Part shown: positions 6,388-11,835 of the stretch, piece after piece | Layout: each line of letters begins with the position of its first letter | How positions within the stretch are numbered: position 1 is the stretch's first letter | Assembly: GCA_017397605.1 (NCBI GenBank) | Contig: JAFQII010000207.1 | Location: 1 to 11,835 of the forward strand | Reading direction: 5' to 3' | Source: Clostridia bacterium | GTDB lineage: Bacteria > Bacillota > Clostridia > Oscillospirales > CAG-382 | Length of the DNA: 11,835 nucleotides | Notes under the pieces: model-generated | What the model saw: only the letters and a program-made list of their open reading frames with translations | Told to the model about the DNA's origin: nothing | Databases searched by the model: none | Position numbers and translations under genes: made by a program

Positions 6388-7170
6388 CTGCTCGATTGCT
6401 TCTTCCGTTTGGGGCTGTGCGTACGGAAGCGTGAAGAGACGGACTGCGATGTACAGCGCAAATGCCAGGAACATGACGCCGTGCAGGAGCTCTGCCGTCG
6501 TGGCACCTTTGAAGTCCGCGAGCAACGGAACGTTGTATGCGGCATTGAGCACGATGGCAATTTGTCCGCAGGCAAGGTATGCAAACGGCTTGCCTTTTTT
6601 GGCAATGAGCTTTGCCTCGCAGAGCAAAAACAGCATGGCAAAGATCATTCCGAGAATGTGGTAACCGCCGCCGTTTGCAAGCGGCATGGTGCCCGTGGCG
6701 ATGAAATCGCTCAAAATACGAAACGCGCAGTACAATACGGGCGTCATTGCCCACAGCAACCGTGCGCCTTGATTTGCAAGCAGGGAAGGTATCAGCGCCG
6801 ACAGCAAAAAGTACACGGCGGCAAGCAATGAAAAGAGATCTGCCAACAATACAACGGTCGTGTTGGTTACCGCAATGCGCTCCGCCGGCGGAGCAAAGTA
6901 CAGGGAATAGACGGAGACCGCAAAGCACGCGAGCAGCAAAAGTCCCACGATCGAGGATGCAAAGGTCACCGCCGTCGACCCGCCTGCAAGCTCGGAGCCG
7001 AATTGCTTTCGCACGCAGAAGGCGAGAACCGCCAAAGCCGCGCAAACGGCAGCCGCGGCGATCGCAACGGCAATGGATGCGGGATGCGGAATACGGACAA
7101 AGGCAAGCACGGCACCGCAAAGTACTGCGGGGATCACGGAGAGTAGTCTGTATGTAAGATGCTGTTTCAT
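6382..7170 (-). CDS. Polytopic membrane protein of unknown function
   Basis: 262 residues from the ATG at 7168-7170, which has AAGAGG (7179-7184) 8 nt upstream. An in-frame ATG at 7236 would start inside the terminator hairpin without a ribosome-binding site. About eight hydrophobic segments can be counted (roughly 9-26, 32-53, 68-92, 105-125, 137-155, 165-185, 192-210, 220-245), joined by short loops, and the acidic tail ends in TEEAIEQA. No transporter, protease or enzyme motif is visible, and I do not recognise the family. It lies just before spoIID with no terminator between them. The spoIID promoter overlaps its stop codon, so read-through into the sporulation genes is possible. A role in the spore-forming membrane is conceivable but rests only on position. 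Confidence 0.82.
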   Translation of the reverse strand: MKQHLTYRLLSVIPAVLCGAVLAFVRIPHPASIAVAIAAAAVCAALAVLAFCVRKQFGSELAGGSTAVTFASSIVGLLLLACFAVSVYSLYFAPPAERIAVTNTTVVLLADLFSLLAAVYFLLSALIPSLLANQGARLLWAMTPVLYCAFRILSDFIATGTMPLANGGGYHILGMIFAMLFLLCEAKLIAKKGKPFAYLACGQIAIVLNAAYNVPLLADFKGATTAELLHGVMFLAFALYIAVRLFTLPYAQPQTEEAIEQA

Positions 7171-7204
7171 AACTCGAGCCTCTTCTCTTGTTAGTAAAGG
7201 AGGG

Positions 7205-7252
7205 GAAAACAAAACCCCTGACCTCTTTATTATCACGAAAGAGGAGGGGTTT
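7205..7252 (-). terminator. Intrinsic terminator of the SpoIID-paralog operon
   Basis: Arms at 7212-7228 and 7238-7252 pair AAACCCCT and CCTCTTT with AAAGAGG and AGGGGTTT, with one unpaired base in the left arm and a 9-nt loop. On the minus strand a T-rich run (complement of 7207-7214) follows. It starts 32 bp past the stop codon at 7285. A promoter for the next gene seems to lie within it. Confidence 0.85.
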
Positions 7253-7257
7253 GTAAA
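7229..7257 (-). promoter_or_regulatory. Candidate promoter inside the terminator hairpin
   Basis: On the minus strand TTTACA (7257-7252) and GATAAT (7234-7229) are spaced by 17 nt, each one base from the sigma-A consensus. The -10 occupies the hairpin loop. Transcription would begin near 7222 in the distal arm, so the new transcript could not form the terminator. No other promoter was found between the hairpin and the ATG at 7170. Confidence 0.42.
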
Positions 7258-7284
7258 CCGAAGCGGGCATTTATTAACAAATTG

Positions 7285-8916
7285 TTAAACTTTGCTGATC
7301 TCTGTTCCGCGGAAATAGAACGCAATGATATAGCGGTAGCTGTAGCCCTCGCCGACCAACTGCTCCGAGCCGACAGAGCTGAGTCCTACGCCGTGGCCCG
7401 TGCCGACACCGTCAAATACGATGCGGTCTGCGCTCATTTTGTCATCCGTGCCCGCGATATCGTATTCTTCAAACGAGTCAAACGTGTGGTAAACGCCGTT
7501 TGCGTCGAGGTATCCGCCCACGGAGGAATCTTCCTTGACGCCGTCTGCGGTGAGGATATCTGCATTCGTTTCGTAAGTGATGGTAAAGTTGGCGCTCTCA
7601 AAGCGCAACGCTCTGCGGATCACCTCGCTGGTCTCAACGGTGATCTTGCTACCGAATCTGTCCGTGACGGAAAGCGCCGTGACATATCCGGAGCCGTAGG
7701 GATCGGTCGCATCGATCGTCACGTCGGAGATACTTCCCGCAAGACCGGAAAACTCGTTTCTACCCGACAGAAACGCATAAAGCTCGTCTTTGGTAAACGT
7801 GTACTGCCAGACTTCGCCCGGATTGTCGCCGTTTTCGCCCAGTGTGACGGAGGTGAGATACGGGATCTCCGTTCCGCCCCAAGCCGCAACCGAAGAACAG
7901 CTTGCGCCGCCGTTGCTGCTGTGATACAGACAGTTGATCGGTGTGCCCTGATACGTGATATACTCGCCTTTGGTAGAGTCGACGATCGCATCATTTTCCG
8001 CATCGCGGCGGAAGGTGCCGAGATAAACCTGACAGCACTCGGTGTTGCAGACGTCCATGCCGTACTTGTCGTGCTTGCGGTTCATCGGAACGGTGCGGAT
8101 CAAAACGGAAAAGACGCGGCGCGTCTCGACGGAGACGTTGGTGCCGATCTCGTTTGCCATGACGCATTTGACGTACAGCTCCAGATCAAGCACGTTGATG
8201 ACCTTCATATAAGACGGTGCGGAGAATGCAAAGAAGCCGAGGTAGGATTTTCTGCCGCTGTAATTGTTCAGCGAGACCTCTCCGCCGTCCTTGGCGCGGA
8301 GCGCAAGCATATCGGAGCGCTCGTATTCCAAAAGACGCTTGCCGGTATTGCAGTCGGCTACAACGAGACCGCCTTTGGCAGGGGAAGCGACGGTGTGGCC
8401 TGCCTTGGCAACGGCGCTTTGCGCGTCGCTTTCGGTTGCAAACGAGCCGTATCGGACCTCAAAGCCGCCTTCGACAAATGCGACAAAGCCGTCGATTTTG
8501 TCTGCGGCAGAGCGTGCCGTCTGATAATCGGTATAGAATTGTTCGGTACGGATGCTGTACGAGCCGAAGTTGCCGTTGTCCAGTGCACAGCCATTTGCCG
8601 TGCCGTCATCCTTAAAATTGACCTGCACATTGCGGTCGGGGAACAGCGCAAGCGAAGTCGACGCGGTCGAAAACAGAGGCAAGAAGGTTTCGCCGTTGTA
8701 CGTTCCGATCGAAAAACCGCTTTCACTGATCGCGGAGCTCAAAAAGACCGCTGTACCCAGTTCGGGGACAGAAAGACCCACGCGGACGGTATTGCCGATG
8801 GGGGATGCCGCATCCGCGGAGGATTGTCCGGGATTGATACCGCATACAAGCGGTACGAGCATCAGTGCGCAGAGAAACAGGGTCAGCAGACGCAGGGCTC
8901 TGTTAGCGTGTTTCAT
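7285..8916 (-). CDS. Secreted SpoIID/LytB-family protein with SPOR-like domain
   Basis: 543 residues. Signal peptide at about 1-36, then a region about 40-130 without a clear match. A SPOR-like segment covers about 143-190 (FEVRYGSFATESDAQSAV at 152-169), a fold that binds glycan strands lacking stem peptides. A SpoIID/LytB domain runs from about 215 to the end. Expected catalytic-type features are all present: E256 in VMANEIG, C290 and C294-C295-Q (VCNTECCQVY), H332 in YHSSNGG, and GTGHGVGLSS (506-515). The likely role is cleavage of, or assistance in cleaving, cell-wall glycan outside the membrane. It is nearly twice the length of the spoIID product two genes downstream. The start at 8914-8916 has GAGAGG just upstream, inside the end of the preceding gene, which it overlaps by 14 nt, implying coupled translation. 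The operon promoter is housekeeping type, so a vegetative role is more likely than an engulfment role. Confidence 0.9.
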   Translation of the reverse strand: MKHANRALRLLTLFLCALMLVPLVCGINPGQSSADAASPIGNTVRVGLSVPELGTAVFLSSAISESGFSIGTYNGETFLPLFSTASTSLALFPDRNVQVNFKDDGTANGCALDNGNFGSYSIRTEQFYTDYQTARSAADKIDGFVAFVEGGFEVRYGSFATESDAQSAVAKAGHTVASPAKGGLVVADCNTGKRLLEYERSDMLALRAKDGGEVSLNNYSGRKSYLGFFAFSAPSYMKVINVLDLELYVKCVMANEIGTNVSVETRRVFSVLIRTVPMNRKHDKYGMDVCNTECCQVYLGTFRRDAENDAIVDSTKGEYITYQGTPINCLYHSSNGGASCSSVAAWGGTEIPYLTSVTLGENGDNPGEVWQYTFTKDELYAFLSGRNEFSGLAGSISDVTIDATDPYGSGYVTALSVTDRFGSKITVETSEVIRRALRFESANFTITYETNADILTADGVKEDSSVGGYLDANGVYHTFDSFEEYDIAGTDDKMSADRIVFDGVGTGHGVGLSSVGSEQLVGEGYSYRYIIAFYFRGTEISKV

Positions 8917-9445
8917 AAGTGCCTCTCATGGTAAAAGCCGCTTTGTCGCCCGTGACAAGAATGTATGCGCGGCTTTTGGTGTTGGGTTTGTAATAAATGT
9001 GTCCAAAGGACAGCAGTTCTCCCGAAAAGCATTCCTTGCCTGCGGAGAGATCAAAAATGCCGTTTCCTTCGGATTGCGAGACGGAGATCACCACAGCATC
9101 GCCGCCGCGGAAGATCGCTTCGGCATCACTGCCGAGCACAATAACCGTTCCGCTCGGAAAGGTGACGTCCGTGTAAGGCGAGCCGACCGTAATCGTTCCG
9201 TCACCGTCGGGGGTGTCGGTCGGAACGGACATTTCGCCGTTTTGGATGCTCTCGGAGAGCTCTGCCAGAATCTCCAGCTTGAGGTCCTCCAGAACGCTTT
9301 GCAAATAGCCGTAGGTGATCAGCGCGTTGGGGTCGATCGACGTGTCGTCCGAGCCCGTTGCGGAAACGCAAAAGGAAACCGCGGCAAACAGCACGGCAAC
9401 GGCGAGTGCAATTGCATAAAAACGGGTGTAACGGTTGTGTTTCAT
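8903..9445 (-). CDS. Small exported protein with C-terminal beta-rich domain
   Basis: 180 residues. Signal peptide or anchor at about 9-29, a short helical, possibly coiled-coil segment at about 47-70 (LQSVLEDLKLEILAEL), an acidic Thr/Pro/Gly linker (72-88), and a C-terminal domain at about 90-178 with repeated beta-like blocks (FPSGTVIVLGSDAEAIFRGG, 96-115; AYILVTGDKAAFTMRGTY, 160-177). From memory, the GTVIVLG...AIFRGG...RGTY pattern recurs at the end of unnamed exported clostridial proteins; I cannot give a family name or function. AAAGGA (9458-9463) precedes the ATG by 12 nt. It is the first gene after the promoter at 9517-9545 and overlaps the SpoIID-family gene by 14 nt, so the two products probably act together at the cell wall. 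Confidence 0.82.
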   Translation of the reverse strand: MKHNRYTRFYAIALAVAVLFAAVSFCVSATGSDDTSIDPNALITYGYLQSVLEDLKLEILAELSESIQNGEMSVPTDTPDGDGTITVGSPYTDVTFPSGTVIVLGSDAEAIFRGGDAVVISVSQSEGNGIFDLSAGKECFSGELLSFGHIYYKPNTKSRAYILVTGDKAAFTMRGTYETR

Positions 9446-9516
9446 ATCGTCTGTTTGTCCTTTCTTTGTGCGTTTTTTCCCGGTTTGAAGCAGAAATGTT
9501 GCTCACCAAAAACAAT

Positions 9517-9545
9517 ATCATACTGTTTTTTGTGTGATTTGTCAA
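9517..9545 (-). promoter_or_regulatory. Consensus housekeeping promoter of the exported-protein/SpoIID-paralog operon
   Basis: On the minus strand TTGACA (9545-9540) and TATGAT (9522-9517) are spaced by exactly 17 nt. The start would be near 9510, with a leader of about 65 nt before the ATG at 9445. Confidence 0.88.
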
Positions 9546-9787
9546 GTACATGCCTTGTTTTTTGTCGACTTGTACAAAAGCGGTCATTGCATTTGGGCAC
9601 TTTTTGACGGCAGAGCAACAAAAAAGGGTGTTTTTTGAGGGAGAAAGCAGCGGCCTTGATTCAGTGTATGACAGGACAAAGCGGTTTTATGCATGCAAAA
9701 ACACATATTTGAGGTGCAATACATTCATATAAGGAAACCGCTTTGCCGTTCGGTGTCGGCGTGTGTCGAAAAAATACACGAAACCTA
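9546..9787. other. Divergent intergenic region without a gene
   Basis: These 242 bp separate the minus-strand promoter at 9517-9545 from the plus-strand promoter at 9788-9815. No reading frame with a ribosome-binding site or a recognisable protein was found on either strand. The region is rich in A and T tracts and carries the inverted repeat described separately, plus a third AAAGCGGT copy at 9577-9584. It is best read as a control region. Confidence 0.6.
9677..9745. repeat. 11-bp perfect inverted repeat, possible operator
   Basis: CAAAGCGGTTT (9677-9687) is matched by its exact reverse complement AAACCGCTTTG (9735-9745), with a 47-nt gap. A further AAAGCGGT lies at 9577-9584. Neither side is followed by a T-run, so this is not a typical terminator. 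It could be paired repressor sites that loop, controlling the divergent promoters, or the stem of a small RNA. Confidence 0.55.
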
Positions 9788-9815
9788 TTGACAAAGAGAC
9801 AAAAAAGGCTATAAT
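9788..9815 (+). promoter_or_regulatory. Consensus housekeeping promoter of the potAB operon
   Basis: TTGACA (9788-9793) and TATAAT (9810-9815) are both perfect and are spaced by 16 nt, one short of optimum. The start would be near 9822. No other strong plus-strand promoter was seen before potA, which implies a long leader. Confidence 0.85.
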
Positions 9816-9821
9816 AGAAAT

Positions 9822-10156
9822 CAGTTTTTTTGCATCTGTGCTACCACGTTCGCACGCTGTTTTCGGACGGCTTGCGGATGCACAGGCAGGGGCTGTCTTT
9901 TTTCGCCAAAAAACAGCCGCCGGGGCAGGTATGCATCCTGCCTGAAAATAAAATAAATGTGCTCGACGGGCAGTTCCGAGCAGGAACCGTTACGGCATGC
10001 GTGTCGTTTGAGCAACCTCAACTGCAATAGGGGCTTTTTGCCCTGATTTGTACAAACTCTTTGCGGGGCGTTGTGGTTAGTCTGTCGTGGGTCTGCGCAG
10101 AGTTTTGTGAAAGACAAAGCTATACGCGGTCAGGAGCCGCAAAGGGTGGATGCAAA
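9822..10156 (+). promoter_or_regulatory. Long, possibly structured 5' leader of potA
   Basis: About 335 nt between the predicted start and the potA ATG, with no credible gene. Possible stems: CAGGCAGG (9883-9890) with CCTGCCTG (9937-9944), with GGCTG/CAGCC (9891-9895/9914-9918, plus a T6/A6 extension) nested inside; and a competing local hairpin GGCAGG (9924-9929) with CCTGCC (9937-9942), which reuses the same right arm. GGATGCA (9876-9882) can also pair with TGCATCC (9932-9938). Further hairpins are GTTCC/GGAAC near 9973-9987 and TTGAG/CTCAA near 10008-10021. No riboswitch or T-box consensus I know is recognisable, and no clear terminator with a T-run occurs before the gene. A cis-regulatory role is inference. 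Confidence 0.45.
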
Positions 10157-11272
10157 ATGAAAAATCAAAACATTATTGAACTCAAAGACGTCACCGTAGC
10201 ATTTGACGGAGAAACCGTACTTGACCATCTCGATCTGTCGATCGGGGATGGCAAGTTTGTCACGTTTCTCGGTCGTTCCGGTTGTGGCAAGACCACGACG
10301 CTTCGCATCATTGCGGGCTTTTTGCAACCGGACTCGGGAGATGTCTTTTTTGACGGCAAGCGGATCAACGATGTTCCGCCGTATAAACGTCCCGTCAATA
10401 CCATTTTCCAGCGTTATGCGTTGTTCCCGCACCTCAACGTGTTTGACAATGTAGCGTTTGGCTTGCGTGTCAAGGGTGCAACCAAGGATGAGATTGCCGA
10501 AAAAGTGCAAGCGATGCTGAAACTGGTCAATCTGGAGGGCTTTGAACGACGCAAGGTCACCAGTCTGTCGGGCGGTCAGCAGCAGCGTGTTGCGATCGCG
10601 CGTGCATTGGTCAACCGTCCTTCCGTCCTGCTGTTGGACGAGCCGCTTTCCGCGCTTGATGCCAAGCTGCGCAAGGATATGCAGGTCGAACTGCGCCGTA
10701 TCCAGAGAGAAACGGGCATTACCTTTATCTTTGTCACGCACGACCAGGAAGAGGCGCTCTCCATGTCGGACGTTATCGTCGTTATGAACGACGGCAAGAT
10801 CCAGCAGATCGGTTCTCCCGTAGATATCTACAACGAGCCCAAGAACGCGTTTGTCGCTGACTTTATCGGCGAGTCCAACATCATCGACGGCATTATGAAC
10901 TGCGATGACACGGTTACGTTTGCGGGACACACCTTTACCTGTGTGGACGAGGGCTTTGCGCACAACGAGCCCGTCGACGTCGTTATCCGTCCCGAGGACG
11001 TAGACGTCGTTCCCAAGGGGGAGGGTATGATCACGGGCAAGATCACGCAGGCGACCTTCAAGGGCGACTACTATGAGCTGATCGTCGAGGTCAGAGGGTT
11101 TAAATGGATGGTGCAGACCACCGATGCCTACGAAGAAGGGCAGACGATCGGAATCGCTCTAGATCCCGATTCGATCCACGTTATGCACAAATCCGAATAC
11201 TCGGGTCTGTATGGCGACTACAGCACGTTCTCTGACGAGACGGACGATCCCGAAGCGGAGGTCGAAGAATGA
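10157..11272 (+). CDS. potA: Spermidine/putrescine ABC transporter, ATP-binding protein PotA
   Basis: 371 residues, close to the usual 350-380. It hydrolyses ATP at the inner face of the membrane to power polyamine import through the PotB-PotC channel, fed by the binding protein PotD. Walker A is GRSGCGKTT (39-47), Q-loop Gln85 ([10 protein letters not shown]), signature LSGGQQQR (137-144), Walker B VLLLDE (157-162), D-loop SALD, and H-loop His195 (THDQEEAL). The C-terminal part (about 240-345) is a TOBE-type regulatory domain ([11 protein letters not shown] at 275-285). The ATG at 10157 follows AAAGGGTGGA. A TTG 96 nt upstream would add a tail unlike the family and was not used. The gene overlaps potB by 4 nt (ATGA), so the subunits are co-translated. 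Related iron or thiosulfate importers have similar ATPases, but the potB sequence favours polyamines. Confidence 0.94.
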   Translation: MKNQNIIELKDVTVAFDGETVLDHLDLSIGDGKFVTFLGRSGCGKTTTLRIIAGFLQPDSGDVFFDGKRINDVPPYKRPVNTIFQRYALFPHLNVFDNVAFGLRVKGATKDEIAEKVQAMLKLVNLEGFERRKVTSLSGGQQQRVAIARALVNRPSVLLLDEPLSALDAKLRKDMQVELRRIQRETGITFIFVTHDQEEALSMSDVIVVMNDGKIQQIGSPVDIYNEPKNAFVADFIGESNIIDGIMNCDDTVTFAGHTFTCVDEGFAHNEPVDVVIRPEDVDVVPKGEGMITGKITQATFKGDYYELIVEVRGFKWMVQTTDAYEEGQTIGIALDPDSIHVMHKSEYSGLYGDYSTFSDETDDPEAEVEE

Positions 11273-11835
11273 AAAAAGGCTCCGAAAAGACCGTACGCCG
11301 GTCTCCCGGAACAGCCCTTTTGAATGCGCCCTACCTGCTTTGGGCGGCGCTGTTTATCGTTATTCCGCTGTTCCTTGTATTGTATTATGCGCTGATCGAC
11401 GGCGAGGGTCATTTTACACTGAATAATCTGAAAGAGCTAGGAGATTATCTTCCCGTCATCGGACGCTCGTTCTGGTACTCGATTCTTGCGACCGCGATCA
11501 CGCTGTTGATCGCATATCCTTTTGTGTATGCGGTGTGCAAATTCCGTCCCGCGTCCCGCAAGATCGCCAATATGTTTGTGACGCTCCCGATGTGGATCAA
11601 TTTGCTGATCAGAACCTACTGCCTGACCACGCTGATGGATAACAACGGTCTGATCAACCAGTTTTTGGCGTTTGTCGGGTGGGGGGAACTGCCCTTGCTC
11701 AACAATACCGGTGCGGTCATTTTTGGCATGGTGTACAACTATCTGCCTTACATGATCCTGCCGATCTACAATGTCATGTCGCGTATCGAGCCGTCGCTGA
11801 TGGAAGCGGCGGAGGATCTGGGCTGCAGTCCGTTC
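11269..11835 (+). CDS. potB: Spermidine/putrescine ABC transporter permease PotB, partial
   Basis: The first 189 residues are visible; the gene continues past the right edge. It forms half of the membrane channel with PotC. Hydrophobic segments lie at about 20-40, 66-90, 100-122 and 148-168. The stretch [12 protein letters not shown] (106-117) is typical of PotB. The start of the EAA loop that docks on the ATPase is present ([12 protein letters not shown], 178-189) and is cut by the window end. The ATG shares bases with the potA stop codon (ATGA at 11269-11272). The GAGG-like purines at the end of potA can serve as the ribosome-binding site. potC and potD are expected immediately downstream. 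Confidence 0.94.
   Translation, partial: MKKGSEKTVRRSPGTALLNAPYLLWAALFIVIPLFLVLYYALIDGEGHFTLNNLKELGDYLPVIGRSFWYSILATAITLLIAYPFVYAVCKFRPASRKIANMFVTLPMWINLLIRTYCLTTLMDNNGLINQFLAFVGWGELPLLNNTGAVIFGMVYNYLPYMILPIYNVMSRIEPSLMEAAEDLGCSPF

Noticed and set aside
7171..7236. ATG start extending the membrane protein by 22 residues
   Set aside because: It falls in the terminator hairpin without a ribosome-binding site, while the ATG at 7170 has AAGAGG 8 nt upstream.
7282..8934. 550-codon open frame on the plus strand opposite the SpoIID-family gene
   Set aside because: It mirrors the real gene almost exactly, its protein has no recognisable domain, and it has no ribosome-binding site. The minus frame has a signal peptide and clear family motifs.
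10029..10044. AGGGGC/GCCCT hairpin considered as a leader terminator
   Set aside because: The stem is only about 4-5 bp, the T-run lies in the loop, and no T-run follows.
9957..10046. 29-codon open frame in the potA leader, considered as a leader peptide
   Set aside because: No ribosome-binding site precedes its ATG and its content suggests no attenuation logic.
9821..10117. 98-codon minus-strand open frame in the pot leader
   Set aside because: No ribosome-binding site or recognisable domain was seen, and it lies antisense to the leader directly downstream of a strong promoter.
10061..10156. TTG start extending PotA by 32 residues
   Set aside because: The extra residues are unlike the family and no ribosome-binding site precedes it. 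The ATG at 10157 follows a purine-rich site and starts at the usual PotA position.

Overview
The window looks like chromosomal DNA of an endospore-forming member of the Clostridia. The Oscillospiraceae/Ruminococcaceae side is the most likely placement, which is an inference from gene content. Support comes from a spoIID/spoIIQ-type sporulation pair, a type I dockerin on a secreted transglutaminase-like protein, an ECF sigma factor with a membrane partner of clostridial type, strong AAAGGA(G) ribosome-binding sites, and near-consensus TTGACA/TATAAT promoters. No tRNA, rRNA, insertion sequence, phage gene or CRISPR array was seen.

Layout, left to right. (1) 1-1945, minus strand: an ECF sigma factor, its probable anti-sigma membrane protein (4-nt ATGA overlap) and the start of a third membrane-anchored gene that runs off the left edge. 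(2) 2010-3477, minus: a secreted transglutaminase-like/dockerin protein with its own promoter and terminator. (3) 3606-4612, plus: cysE, transcribed divergently from the dockerin gene and ending in a bidirectional terminator. (4) 4616-7170, minus: a polytopic membrane protein, then spoIID, then spoIIQ. A sigma-E-like promoter precedes spoIID and a weaker sigma-F-like promoter precedes spoIIQ. (5) 7205-9545, minus: a small exported protein overlapping a second, larger SpoIID-family protein, with a consensus housekeeping promoter and a terminator. (6) 9546-10156: a 611-bp stretch without a credible gene. It holds an 11-bp inverted repeat, a consensus plus-strand promoter and a roughly 335-nt leader able to form alternative hairpins. 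(7) 10157-11835, plus: potA and the start of potB of a spermidine/putrescine ABC importer, overlapping by ATGA.

How the genes work together. SpoIID (mother cell) and SpoIIQ (forespore) act on or across the septal peptidoglycan during engulfment. The promoter-like sequences seen here would place each in its expected compartment. The second SpoIID-family protein has the expected catalytic-type residues, whereas the sporulation-linked SpoIID has lost several of them. The ECF sigma/anti-sigma pair is probably an autoregulated envelope-response switch. The pot genes would import polyamines.

Most worth a second look: the degenerate SpoIID beside an intact paralog, the polyamine-operon leader, the four-cysteine insertion in CysE, the transglutaminase-dockerin protein, and a promoter that appears to sit inside a terminator hairpin. 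No wholly new multi-gene system could be demonstrated from the sequence alone.
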